In this document: positions 50,116-61,579 of the stretch, in pieces | Numbering within the stretch: position 1 is the stretch's first letter | How the letters are laid out: every line of letters begins with the position of its first letter | Assembly: GCA_028023455.1 (NCBI GenBank) | Contig: JAQFVV010000184.1 | Location: 1,798,001 to 1,862,000 of the forward strand | Source of the DNA: Epiperipatus broadwayi | Taxonomy: Eukaryota; Onychophora; Udeonychophora; Euonychophora; Peripatidae | Reading direction: 5' to 3' | Length of the DNA: 64,000 nt | Notes under the pieces: generated by a model | Told to the model about the DNA's origin: nothing | Seen by the model: the letters and a program-made list of their open reading frames with translations, nothing else | Database searches by the model: none | Made by a program: the position numbers and the translations under genes

Positions 50116-50792
50116 CTCTATCTTGTGGAAAAATGGTGTGATGAAAAATATCAAGCTATCATAATAAATGTTAATACTATTATTTTTAACTACATCATGA
50201 TATTTATCACATATTAGTGCATTATCTGTAAATGTTCCATATCAAAAATTGAACAGTTCTGCCTTTTATATATATACAAGTGATTGTTTTTAATCTATTT
50301 GAAACTTATTTCTCTGTTTTTCAATTGAGCTTATTTACATATTACATCAATGGGTATTTAAAACATTTTTCCTCCAAAAAAATTTTTTAAAAAAAAATTC
50401 AAAGAATTGTTTTAAATGCTGAAACTCAAATGTAGAATATTATTGTTAGTTTAAAAAAACCTATCAAACAACAATGCTTATTGCAGACATTTTGGTCAAT
50501 TACTTTTAACATATTTAGTGATTTTAGATCTATATAAATTGAAATATTATAAATTTGTATTCTCTTTGATAACTCCATTGATATCATGTGATTTAGAGGA
50601 TTGGTAAAATGGAGGACATTAAAACTCAAGATTCATGAAATGCAGTTCAATTTCATTATTTCTTATACATGAATTTCATATGAACTCTTAAGTAACAAAC
50701 TATTTGATTATTCTTTTTTTTTTTTTAATTCCATTAACATTAAAGAACTACTAATAAAATTTTAATATCGATTTTCAAACCCTTTTAAATTC

Positions 50793-50820
50793 ATTATTAT
50801 TATTATTATTATTATTATTA
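50793..50820 (+). repeat. (ATT)n microsatellite
   Basis: About nine ATT units. Confidence 0.95.
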
Positions 50821-51413
50821 GTTAATATTGTCTTGCTTAACAATTTCTCATGGGATTCATTAAGGATCTTAAATGATATTTTCCTATAATTTATTAACAG
50901 ATAATAGATAAACAAATTTTAAAAAAGCTAAAAATAAATGGGCATTATATGGCTTCTAGTTAAATGAAATTTTTCTTCAGGAGAATGTTAATTATGTTGC
51001 AAAATATAAGAATATTTTTTTTAATAACTAAAAATACAATATATCACAAGAAATGTTCACCAAGCATGAGACAAATAAAAAAGAATTGGGTGTTGATTTG
51101 TACATCACTTTTTTTTTTTTTTTAATTTTCTTGCATTTTATATATAGCAAAAACTGTTTATCTTAGCCTGGATTTATGCAAGTAAAGTTCTGTCTATATT
51201 ATATATATTTAATAAATAAATGTGTTTAATTTCATTCATTTTTAAATTAAAGCATAACTCAAAATATTCATCACAAAATATTAAAATTAAGATATACTTT
51301 TTTTGTTTAGTCTATTATTAAGGCATGTTAGTTTAAAATGAATTTAATACAATAGATTCAAACCTGAGCATGTAAACATATACAAATGTGATTAGACTAT
51401 TTTAAAAGGATAT

Positions 51414-51633
51414 GCAATGAATTGATTGATGTTTGACTGTACGTGTGATTCACATAAAGATTTTAAATTATCATAAACAACTGGTGCCATTTTATGAGAA
51501 CAAAGATTTTCTACAGCTTGATAAAGTTCTTCTAAACTAGAATTAATAGATTTACTGGTATGAATAGCTTCAACTGCTTCCTTTAATTTACCCCAAGTTT
51601 CTTGTTGATAATTTTCAGGCAATTTAGGTTTTT
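51414..51633 (-). CDS. CUL4: Cullin-4, first recognisable coding exon
   Basis: CUL4 is the scaffold of CRL4 ubiquitin ligases: its N-terminus binds DDB1 and its C-terminus binds RBX1 and is neddylated. This 220-nt exon completes a codon with AA and encodes [20 protein letters not shown] and then [14 protein letters not shown], as in human RPRLPDNYTQDTWRKLHEAV and [14 protein letters not shown], ending NQFI plus GC of an Ala codon. It forms the start of cullin repeat 1, whose helices contact DDB1. The acceptor is TTTATAG. The donor is the AT of an AT-AC intron. An open frame begins at an apparent start within the exon (51622), but conservation extends upstream, so the true start is in an earlier exon, which I did not find up to 64000. 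Confidence 0.96.
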
Positions 51634-51929
51634 CTATAAATTAAAAATAAAAATAATTATTATCAGACAAAGTAAAAAAAATAAACAAACATTAATCAAA
51701 AAAATACAGCTTCAATTTTAAAATTTATATTATTATACTTAAATACTTAGTCAGGCAGAATTACTTATCGTATAAATATTAGTTTCGATATCATATAGCA
51801 CAAACATATAGAAATACATATCAATGTAATATTACTTCTTTTACAGAAACAACTCAGTAGAGATGACAAGAAAAGTTGATGCTAACTGAACAAAGCTGAG
51901 AGATGAATCAAATAGTTAATGAGTATTGA

Positions 51930-52530
51930 TGCAGAATGTTTTAGGTCTTATGAATCAACATTTTCAGGAATTTGTGATTGACTTCACTTAATAAAAATTA
52001 AATTTATCAATATCAAGAATGGACTAAAATCATTGCTCATGGAGTATTTATGAATATCATGAAGATTGTAATAATAAAAAATACTCAAATCCTTAGCAGA
52101 AGAAATCACCCCAACAATCCATCGTGAACTTCATAAACAAAACATTTACGCAAATTGCAGAAGCAATGATTAGGCAAGTTTCTCATAAGCATAAGCTACT
52201 TTAAAGATTTATCTCTGGCAATAAACAAGCAAAGCCTAATTGTAAAACAAGATTATGGAACTGCTATGATTGGAAAGCAGTATCACTACTTCCTTGCTTT
52301 AACCACTATTCTGCATGGATTTATCATAGTAGCAAACTATTTTAATGTTTTGGAGACCAGATTCACCCAATGTTTTCCCAAAATGTAGTTATTTTCCAAG
52401 GTGATAACACTGTAATTCCATTAAACAATAGTTTTAAAATATGATGCTGATCCTACACATTTACTATGGTCTCCTCCAATTATCAGATTTAAATATTATA
52501 GAGTATGATCATTCTAACACCTGAAAAAAA
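51930..52530 (+). pseudogene. Tc1-like transposase remnant
   Basis: Broken plus-strand frames follow Tc1 order: TIHRELHKQNIYANCRS (about 52117-52160, cf. T.RRTLH..GL..R.A), FGDQIHPMF (about 52350), then VVIFQGDNTVIP (about 52387-52420, cf. the VFQQDNAPxH block with a catalytic Asp) and WSPPIIRFKYYRV (about 52468-52505, cf. WP.QSPDLNPIEHLW). The frame changes several times and the third catalytic residue is not clear. Terminal repeats were not located. It lies upstream of CUL4 exon 51414-51633. Confidence 0.55.
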
Positions 52531-53278
52531 AAAAAGAGAAATAAAATTAAGTTAAAGATAAGATTTGTGATGACTATATAATCAAATCCATGAACCAGAT
52601 ATATCAAACACTGGTCTTTAAACCTGTTTATGATTTTTGTGATGTAACTTTTAACCTCTTCTGCAATAAACTTTTCTTTCTGAAAGACTAAATGCTTATC
52701 TATTTATAATTCTCAGCTGTATTCTATCCTTGTCATATTCCAATTAAACAATTAAAAGTCTATTGCTTGAGAGTGTCCTTAAAAAATACTTATGATGCCT
52801 CTCCCAGAAAAACCATGCTCAAGTTCTTTTATAAAATACTTGTTTTAAAAGTCTGTTGTGTTCTTACAATTGTAGACTCAACCTTATTTTATCCAATAAA
52901 TTAAAAACATACTGACTGATCTTATCATCTTGCCATCATACTTTTAGAATATAGTTTTTTTTTTTATCTAAAAAAAAAAGTAATACATTTTATAAAAATA
53001 TTTTCAATATGGTAACATTTTCCAAATATGATCGTAGAAAAAAAAAACCACTAATAAATCATAGCCATATTTTTCCAACTTAAGTGTAAATCAAGTTACA
53101 CAAAAAATTGTGGAATGAACTACTGAAATTTTAGAATTGTGTATAAATTTTAAAATTAATCATGAAATTATTTTAACAAAATCCAAATCACACCAAATTT
53201 ATTTTAAAAAAAAAACTTTCTAGTTGGTAAAAGACATTTCCTTTTGTTTTTTGAAAAAATAAAATGCTAAAAGCTATT

Positions 53279-53434
53279 TTCAATAAATAGGGGAGATCCA
53301 CTATAAAGAAAAGATTAAACAATTGTAATTATTTTACAGCTTGGCACTGTTTTCGACCAGGCCAGTCATATTTATAGCACAAAGCCAAGTAAGTTTAATA
53401 TTTCCTATATAGTGGATCTTCATTATTTATTGAA
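53279..53434. mobile_element. Small palindromic MITE
   Basis: Terminal inverted repeats of about 27 nt (TTCAATAAATAGGGGAGATC then CACTATA on the left, its complement with four changes on the right) enclose about 100 nt that hold no frame. A 14-nt direct repeat TAAAAGCTATTTTC lies at 53268 and again at 53483, so a larger unit is possible. Confidence 0.8.
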
Positions 53435-54270
53435 TTACAAACAAATAACGAAAGTAACGAAAGAAATAAAACCTATTGAGTTAAAAGCTATTTTCTTTTT
53501 CTTTTAATAAACTACCAGAATCAAATAAAACTTTTAAAAAATATATTTTTTAAAATGTAGATATATATTGTATTTATGTATATATATAATAGGAAGGCAG
53601 ATTAACTGGTAAATGGTCCCAATAAATATTATATCATTATTCCCAATAGAAATTTTGCATCCATTATTCATTAATTCATATATACATATTTAAGCCATTA
53701 AACACAATAAATAAGACCTCTTTCAATGTATAAAAAATTTCAGTCCCTGATCTGTTTACAAATTTATTAATTTTCAAAATAGACTTTATTTATCTCAAAA
53801 AACATTTCTTTTTTCTGGAAACATTTAGAATATACTGTTTAACTTAAATGGATCTATGCAATTAGTACTGTAGCATTCAAAATTTATAAAATTATTATCA
53901 AGAACTGAATATGGATTGTAGGTGGATTTCTTGAGCCTCTATACTTTCTGCCTATTTGTAACATAAAGGTGTATGATTATTCATATTTGATAATTCAAAT
54001 AGCAAAAAATTTAAACCTATTTATTAATACATAAAGTGATTAATTTTTTCAAACATCAAAGATTTGGCTTTGAATTTCAGATTTTACTTGATCAAACATT
54101 GGATTTCTGATAAATTTTATTTTTAATAATTTTAATTAATGAAAACAAAATACAATGAAGAATGGAAATAGAGGAATTTGAACTCGGCATTTTTCATTCA
54201 TTATCCACTCACTCTATATCAAGCAACAATATATATGATCACACAGATGCAAAAAAAGATGATTCCCAAT
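53435..54270. other. AT-rich sequence upstream of known CUL4 exons
   Basis: No gene or clear repeat, apart from GGAATTTGAACTCGGCA at about 54174, which may be a B box on the minus strand. Confidence 0.4.
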
Positions 54271-54345
54271 ATACATATTTTGTGCAGAACCAGCATTCAT
54301 CAGTTGGGTCAGATCATAATCTCCCACACATATATATATAACCAG
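54270..54345 (+). repeat. Dispersed repeat, copy 2
   Basis: Counterpart of 39905-39985: GCAGAACCAGCATTCATCAG followed by TTGGGTCAGATCATAATCTC. It ends in a short (TA)n tract. Confidence 0.65.
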
Positions 54346-54444
54346 TGCTCATTTTATATTAAAACAGCAATTCCTCAGACTTTAATGGACAGGTTTCAAT
54401 CTTCTCATTCTTCCAACTATTCAAATCATCCATTTCATTAAAAA

Positions 54445-54545
54445 ATGATGATGGAACCATAGAGCGGAAGATGAATAGACTAAAAAATCCTAAGTTCAAA
54501 TCCCTCTATTTACATTATAAGAAACATGCAGTATAAGCAAATAAC
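54445..54545 (+). repeat. tRNA-derived SINE head
   Basis: GGAACCATAGAGCGGAAGAT resembles an A-box region, and CTAAGTTCAAATCCCTCTAT contains a good B box about 35 nt later. Confidence 0.5.
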
Positions 54546-55319
54546 ATACTGCCTTAGAATTACATATTGCTTGGGAAATAGATTACATCTTAGTATAAGT
54601 TCAGTCCATCCCTCTCCTATTAATATTTATGGATATATAATGTCCGATAATAGGAGTTATATTGATGTAATGTCTACATGGGTATGATAATAATATCAAA
54701 TTCAATAAGGGCTTTGAACGATCCATTGTCAGTTTTTCAATGAAATGGACAGTTGAAAAGTTGGAAAGGTGAGAAGATTGAAGCCAGTTATATATTTCTG
54801 TCTGATTACTTTTTCTTACTAATGCTACAATATGCTTTAATTAAATGTGCTCGATTATTACGAATTTTAAAGTGCATTGAACACAGGTTAGAGCCTGTTT
54901 AAAGTATTTACATATGCTTTCTGTGCGATCAATAAATTAATTACTACTCTTCTAGAACAGATAAATAATTTAAAAATTCATCATTATATAAAGTTAAATA
55001 AATCACTTTTATAAACTTTTTTTTTGAAACATAACAACTTTGAATCAAATATTAAGCTTGATATTAACACAAACTGTTATTATTATTTATACTGTGCAGA
55101 TTTATCAAAAATATATAATTCAGCAAATATTTTCTGAACTTTCAAGCAATACTTCGATAATGGTGGCATAATTAATTACTTAAAATAAATCTTGGAAGAT
55201 CATTTATCTTTTTTCAAACATCTTTATTCATATTGCTTAATCTTTGTGGTATAGTTAAAATTTCAGGTATATCCTAGATATTATTCATTGGGGGAAGAGA
55301 AGAAGACTGGGATAATAAA

Positions 55320-55610
55320 ACCATATGACTGTATTTAATAAGAATAAGTTTATATGTGGGCTAAATAAAGTCTTATAAATGATTAGAGCATTTATCTAAA
55401 AAGATTGTTGTCAAATGTGTGAATGCAAAAAATTTGCTCTTTGCAGATTAAAGTGTAATAATATGATATTGATAAATACCGAACAAAGGCAATGAAATCA
55501 TGTAATCTAGATCAAAAGAAGATTGCTGGTTCAACTAAAAATTCATCTTAGGAATATCTAGTTTTTTCAAAAATCTTTATTCATAATATTCGAGTTGTAT
55601 TGTAATGGTC
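55320..55610 (+). repeat. Interspersed repeat, family of three (copy 2)
   Basis: It shares TTTAATAAGAATA, CATTTATCTAAA, TCAAATGTGTGAATGC, GATATTGATAAATAC, AATGAAATCATG and GGTTCAA blocks in order with 61580-61870, and in part with 40140-40345. The GCTGGTTCAACTA box suggests a pol III origin. Confidence 0.65.
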
Positions 55611-55860
55611 AGATTCGTATGCCCCACTAACACACTACAGAATCCAAAAACAAAATAAGAAACTTAGCATCTCTGGACAGGGATGCCTCCCAAGAAACCA
55701 AGTTTGTACCTATTGGCCTGTATTCCACAACATAAGCTACGTGAATAACGCTTCTGATGCTACTAATAATAATCTTCCTTCTAATTCCGGGGGTCAGGGA
55801 GAAACAAAAACCTCTAACTTATATAAAATATGCCCTAGGTTCGCTAACAGATTTTCTATA
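55565..55860. repeat. Left arm of a large inverted repeat
   Basis: The complement of this arm matches 59040-59310. Shared blocks in order are TTGTAC(c/a)..CC(t)ATAGA, GTTTCTCCCTGACC, TAGTAGCATCAGA, GTATGTTAG-like and TCTGACTGTTACAATA-like. The enclosed DNA (about 3.2 kb) is GC-elevated. It may be the ends of one element. The arms are clearly diverged. Confidence 0.6.
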
Positions 55861-56454
55861 GGTGGTACAAAAAAAAAGAACACTAAGGTTAATATACTAT
55901 AAAGGGTTGATCTGAGACTAAGCTAATATAGTGTGGATCGCATGGACAAACAATATTAACAAGAGATACAATTTAATATAAGATTTAATAAAGATATATG
56001 AAAGATACAAAATATGATGTATTATCTGCGTTAATTAAGCAGTGGCATCGACAAGGTGACGGTTAATATTTGCGCATTCACATATGTTAAACAATATCTA
56101 TACAATTTGCTATAACAAAATATTTAACTAATGTAATCTCTATACTTTCGAGGGTAAGGGTATAAAATATAACATTATGCCAATATGCTTTAAGGAAGTT
56201 GTTCGTGGTATAATGGGTAGCTGCGAAGGTGTATGAAAATTATAAGACCATTTTATAGCCATGAATATAATTATTTATTCCATTAAAAAATTCGTTATCA
56301 CGATGATTTATTACATTAATCAAATAATATGCATGTACTTAGAATATCAGAATATCATAGACATTGTTCGTTGGCATATGCTAGGATAGGAAAAGATTAA
56401 GTCATAAGATGGCTAAAGGCCATATAGCAGAAGTACAAGATTAATAGGATATCG

Positions 56455-56600
56455 GTGGTGCTGGTTGAGATTTTATACATATTGAAACAGTAATGTCTGC
56501 TTTGCAGATCTTCGTTTCACCTTTTCTCACCTATTTCCTACCCTCATACATTAGTTTGAACCCCAATCTATCGTAGTGTGTCTGCAATACGCTTATATAC
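56455..56600 (-). repeat. tRNA-derived SINE, copy A
   Basis: On the minus strand: AGCGTATTGCAGACACACTA, then CGATAGATTGGGGTTCAAAC, then TATGAGGGTAGG, GTGAG and TGTTTCAATATGT. The A-box and B-box regions match the copy at 61385-61520 on the opposite strand. Confidence 0.75.
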
Positions 56601-57204
56601 CGAAAATCCCGCCTAATTTTAAACCACGAGTACAATGCTCGTATTATATATAAGTATAATTCATGCCCAAATAAATAAAATATTATGGATTATGTATATG
56701 TTCACATAATTTAGATTTATTTAAAAAGTAGGTTATATAAGTTGTAATTGCGCACACACTATGATATGCATTTTAAAACTCATATCAAAATTATAAATTG
56801 TTAATTAAAGTTATTTTGTTTGAATCTATTTACAAAAATATATTAGTCGTAATATATTTTTGATTTAAAATAAAATTCATATTCATTTAGTAGATAGATT
56901 CAAATATTGCAATTTAAAAAAATAAAATAATTTTCTTTTGAATTTAATTATTTAATTATTATCTAAGAAAACAGCAGATGTCCACTTAAGGTTTTCTTTA
57001 ATTAGTAAAAGTAATTTTAATTAAATCTAGTTTGTAATTCGAATGTCGACAAGGAAATTAACAATAGAAATTAATTAACATTTTGTTAAATTCCTTTAGA
57101 CATTCGGATAGATTTAATTACAGCTGATAAGTCCGATATATTTTTGTAATACTCCAGGGCAGTTCTATTGTTCAATTCTACTATAAAAGGGTTTTCTTTT
57201 GTTC

Positions 57205-57300
57205 ATTATTCTGGTCATTTGCTGATGAAATATTTCCAACCAAATTTATTCTGGTCATTTTCTAATGAAATGTGTCTGGTCATTTGCTGATGAAATGTGC
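57205..57300 (+). repeat. Three short tandem units (TCTGGTCATTTGCTGATGAA)
   Basis: TTCTGGTCATTTGCTGATG recurs three times: at about 57212, about 57249 (as TTCTGGTCATTTTCTAATG) and about 57276 (TCTGGTCATTTGCTGATG). Each copy is followed by AAAT and a short variable spacer. Confidence 0.8.
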
Positions 57301-59039
57301 TAGTAAAATATTCTTCAAAATATATTTTCCTGAGATTTTAGCTATGTGCCTGCGAACTTATATTTGAAGCCGAGTTTTCGTCTCCAAATTAATTCACCAT
57401 GTTTACCACAAGAATTGCTAACATTGAAATGACAGAGTAGAGGCAGCAAGAAGGCTATGTCCCCTCGGAATAGCCGGCCGCTGCTCCAGACCCTCGGAAG
57501 CTATCACGTAAGGAACCCCGGAACTGCTGCTGCCAAAATATGAACACTCCAGATTTTGCTGCTGAATTATAAAACCTGCCGAACATCTACCTGCAAATGC
57601 GTCTCCAGAGGTAACCCCAAATTAACCCAAGAGCTCTTGTGATTCCTAACTAATATGCTATAGCTATTTTAAATTGTTTTCTTTTATTTCACCTAACTTT
57701 ATTATGTACTTCTTTAACGTGTTCAAATATAATCAACAGTTTTGCTCTCTATCCTTGGGTTAATATTTTCTATTTATAAAGCTCTCTTTTATTTTATTAT
57801 GATAATGTGTCAGAATCGTCTTTGACTGAGTGAATTATTCCCTTTGTTGAAAGTAAGACGCCGCTATTAAGGCATATTTTAAATTTATAATAATTCCCAT
57901 TTTTATTATCTCACAAATCACTCATTCGAGGGCGATTCTAATCTTCTTTAATATATAATAATCACATAGTTTAAAATCTACATTTATTGATTTTAACATA
58001 ATATGAGAGTATGTGCGAGGTCAATAATTTAAATGTGTCCCCAAATGCATGATTGTGTAAATAAACCTATGCTTACTTTTCAAACCCGCAAGCATGCATT
58101 TTCCTATTTTAAATACTGTGTTCTATTTTAATTACAAAGTTCATCATTGACGTCGAGAATGTGCGGACCCTTTTAAATGAATTTCTGGGAATTTGATTGG
58201 GCATTTCTCTTAATCCAAGTAAAACCCATTTAATATGTTTTGTATACATTAGTTTAGTATTGCTGGTAAATGAATTGGTTGTTGAGACCGCTTTGTTTTG
58301 CTTTTCCAAGGATTTCTATACGGCCAAGTCCAATCTCTTCGCTTCCTGCGGTTTCCAGGCAGAGTGTCCACAAATGTCACACCTGGAAATTAAACGCAGT
58401 CGTCACCCAGTCGCTAAGTTTCGGCTGTTCATGACAACACTTTCCTATGGGTTAGCGGCGATCTGCCCTCCATAGTAATTCCAAATATTTCACTATTGTT
58501 TTATTTATAGATTTATTTTTACAAAGCATCCGTGACTTAAACGTGTCACACCCTCCAACTTTAATAAATTCATTATTAGCAATACTGACCTCCCATCTGC
58601 TTTAATTATTATTATCAAATAAATGCCTTGATCATATCCCCACTTTATTGCTGAGTAAGCTTTTGTCCGTGCCATTCTCGAAATCATAACCCGTAATATC
58701 AAATATTTTATTAAACTGTTATAATTACTCAAAGCACCTCGCACATGTTCCCATCTCTTTAAGCACATTATCGTAATGCTATTAGCCCGAGGGATAGAAT
58801 ATATAATTTTGCTTTAAAATCTGTCACTTATTGGAATGTAATGCCAACAGTTATTTAATACGTGTCACTGTCTCATATAAGCAGACACTGGTGTCATATA
58901 TATATTTCTATATAAATAAATTTTGAAATCATTTAAAACTAATTTTGATTCTATTTTATTGATTCCTATCACTGTCTCGGTCTATATATCTATTTTATAT
59001 ATTTCTTTTGTACATCCATAGACGTTAATTAGCCACCCA

Positions 59040-59310
59040 AGCTTATCTTAGTATAGAGTCTTTTTGTTTCTCCCTGACCACCAGGCACCGGTAAAGGATT
59101 ATACTAGTAGTAGCATCAGATGCATTATCACATAGGTGGCGCTGTGAAATTTGGACTTCAGATTCGAACTTAGTATATCTAGAAGGCAACCCCTCCTAGA
59201 ATGTTCAGTTTTGGGTTTGGGGTTTGAATTCTGCAGTATGTTAGCAAGATAGATGATTCTGACTGTTACAATATGAACTGCAAGCCTTTGTATAAAGATA
59301 TTGCGGACTG
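59040..59310. repeat. Right arm of the large inverted repeat
   Basis: Inverted partner of 55565-55860. It contains TTTTTGTTTCTCCCTGACC, TAGTAGTAGCATCAGATGC and GATTCTGACTGTTACAATAT. The two overlapping frames here (59099-59344 minus, 59301-59552 plus) are not recognisable proteins. Confidence 0.6.
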
Positions 59311-61380
59311 GCAGATTGCCATATATCCAAAGAAGGTTCGCCACATTAGCATCATCACGAGACTGGCCTTATCCAAGTAAACTTCATGACTGCATGACTA
59401 CGGTCCATATTCCCAGGCGAGATTTCTATGTCCACTCTGGTCTGGGAATCGAAGAAATAGGGGACGGTCTTAGCAGAGGATCGACAAAGCATATGACTCA
59501 ACACTCTATGTATGTGAACCGGCAAAACATGTATACAAATATTAAATTATAAATTTAAATGGGCTTACTATTAAAACTGAGCATTATGATATAATGAAGC
59601 TTAATCTCTTCTTAAGCATTTACTTTAAAAAAGTATATATATATTCCTTACCTCAAATTAAATAAGTTATGTAAGTACAAGCAAAACTATATATATTATC
59701 ATAGCAAAATAACTATGAGGGTGGGAGTGCATGATGAAAGGATTCTAGAAATTTAATACGCAATCACGCATGTATAGAGTATATTCATAATTATAATTTC
59801 GCACACACCTTCGCATGTTATCTTTAAATCAAATGGGCACATGTTGGTATAAGAATGGTGTAAAGATTATATGTATACAAGGTAATAATATATTCGAGAA
59901 GATAACATTCGAGCTAGAAACTCGGCAATAGATTTGGCGCAAATAATGGCCATTTATGTAATTAATCCGCATGAATATGAAGCAGCATGATTTTTAAAGG
60001 AAGGAAAGTTACTCGCTCAGTGGAAGCTTATATAGGCATATCATAATAATGGAAGAAATACAAAGCAAATAATCTAATAAAACATTTACAATTGTTTACC
60101 CAAGTGCGAAAGTATAGCTGAGAAAAAAAATAGGTTAATTAGGTTATACATCTAGAGATTAGGTACATCACGGAGATGAAATTATAAATTTATAGTATGA
60201 TTCAAATAATATATACATTAATTACAGAATGGCTATAGCTTAGGAGAAAGTGTAAAGAGCACTCAAGAGTTCTTGGGATAAACAATTACCTCGTGTGGTC
60301 ACTGGAGAGTCCTAGTGCACTTTATAGTCTATTGATAATCAAGAGCTGTTTACAAGAGTCCGTTCCACTGGATATTTGGCTTTCATTCATTATTATATCA
60401 TGAAGTTGAGATTAACGGCAGCAGCATTTTACTTGGTTTCGGCAGCAACAGTAGTTCAAAGGTGTATTCTTCTTATATTGGAGGGCATGAAGGTGGTATA
60501 GAACTGCAGAATAACCATTTCTGGTAAGAAAAATAGCACCCTGCCTGCTTCTACTCAGACATTTTATTTTCACCTTCGTAGCGTCTGGTTTTTACTTTTC
60601 AAGTTCTTGATCTATATATACCAGTTAAGCATGTAATTGATTTCTTATCTGATTTTCCCTGCAGTGTAATAATTCATTATCAAATATTATCGCCCCACCT
60701 AATGCATTTATTATCTCTCTGAATATCTAAAGACAGTAACAGGATTTTGTAAGAATATCTGCTTTTGTTATTCTATATTCAGATCTTCTTATTACCATTT
60801 TATTTTTGTTACAAATTTTACTATTTTAAGATTAAAATATTGAAAGCGAATACTTGTTGTTTTCATCTTTGCGGCTAAGTACTTAAGCCATTAGTGCATT
60901 CCTGCTGAAGTTTAATTAGTGAAAACTATTGTTCATTCCAGCCCTCATTTACTTTCTAATAAAATTGTGGCAAGATATTTTATTGATTTTAAATAAGAAC
61001 AAAATAATATTATTTTTAATTACAAGTTTTAAATTTAAGATTAAAGATTTAAATAAGGACAAATTAATATTACTTTAAATTGACAGATTTAAATCTAACT
61101 GCAAATTTAAATAAGAATGAAATACCATTATCTTTGATTATAAGTTTTAAATGTGATATTGGAGATTGAAAATAAAAATAAATAATATTATTTTTAATTG
61201 TACATTTTCTATGTAATATTGGAATATGTGTGTAACCTTGGCATACCTGACTTAAGCTTTTATATACATACACACACACACGTGAACATACTTTATATTA
61301 CAACACCAATTAATCTGTTATTTCTGCTGGATTATTAATTTACATATTAATAACAATCATAAATCTATGATAAGTACCTC
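59311..61380. other. Flank of inverted repeat, unclassified
   Basis: 59790-59830 (TATAATTTCGCACACACCTT) resembles 56742-56760 (TTGTAATTGCGCACACACTA), so part of the GC-elevated unit may be repeated directly. Near 60970-61210 a motif of the type AAATAAGAA(T/C)(G/A)AAATAATATTA recurs about four times as an imperfect roughly 60-nt tandem repeat. No gene recognised. Confidence 0.4.
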
Positions 61381-61384
61381 ACAT

Positions 61385-61520
61385 GTGTATACCTCAGCCG
61401 CTTAGCGCAGTACACATACATTACGATAGACTGGGGTTCAAACTAGGGTATGAGGGTAGGTGAGGAATGAGGAAAGGTCTTAATGTTTCAGTATGTGTAG
61501 AAAAATTGAAATTTTGCATA
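61385..61520 (+). repeat. tRNA-derived SINE, copy B
   Basis: GCCGCTTAGCGCAGTACACA is an A-box region, and CGATAGACTGGGGTTCAAAC holds a perfect B-box core. The body TATGAGGGTAGGTGAGGAAT then TGTTTCAGTATGTGTAG matches the copy at 56455-56600. Confidence 0.78.
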
Positions 61521-61579
61521 TAAATAAGACATTATACATAGAAAGAAAATAAAAAAGAATGGAGTTAGATTAATGATAG

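Larger units (their letters stand above)
37386..51413 (-). other. CUL4: CUL4 U12-type AT-AC intron (14 kb)
   Basis: The donor on the minus strand reads GC|ATATCCTTTT, the classical U12 donor (consensus ATATCCTTT). The acceptor reads TTCTTAACAATTATTTTAC|CG: TTCTTAAC matches the U12 branch-site consensus TTCCTTAAC at seven of eight comparable bases, and the branch A is about 12 nt from the AC end, inside the usual 10-20 nt range. Joining the exons here gives NQFIA then DSMDS in frame, as in other CUL4 proteins. No GT-AG alternative keeps the frame: the exon-side continuation reaches a stop a few codons beyond 51414, and no AG precedes DSMDS. The intron holds LINE, SINE and other repeats. Confidence 0.88.
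55861..59040. other. GC-elevated interior of the inverted repeat
   Basis: No gene recognised. 57415-57620 is the most GC-rich part of the window (GGAATAGCCGGCCGCTGCTC and similar) and 58310-58475 is another. Short frames overlap on both strands (58109-58309, 58197-58475, 58505-58768) without recognisable motifs. A repeated TTCTGGTCATTTGCTGATG phrase occurs three times at 57210-57295. A SINE lies at 56460-56600. Confidence 0.45.

Noticed and set aside
51405-51413. GT-AG alternative for the end of exon 51414-51633
   Set aside because: The reading beyond NQFIA continues as YPFKIV to a stop. The nearby GTCTAA is a poor donor and no AG precedes the next exon, so the AT-AC solution is preferred.
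58109-58768. Frames on both strands in the GC-elevated unit
   Set aside because: Three frames of 66 to 92 codons occur partly over each other. None shows a recognisable domain, and the unit looks like repeat DNA.
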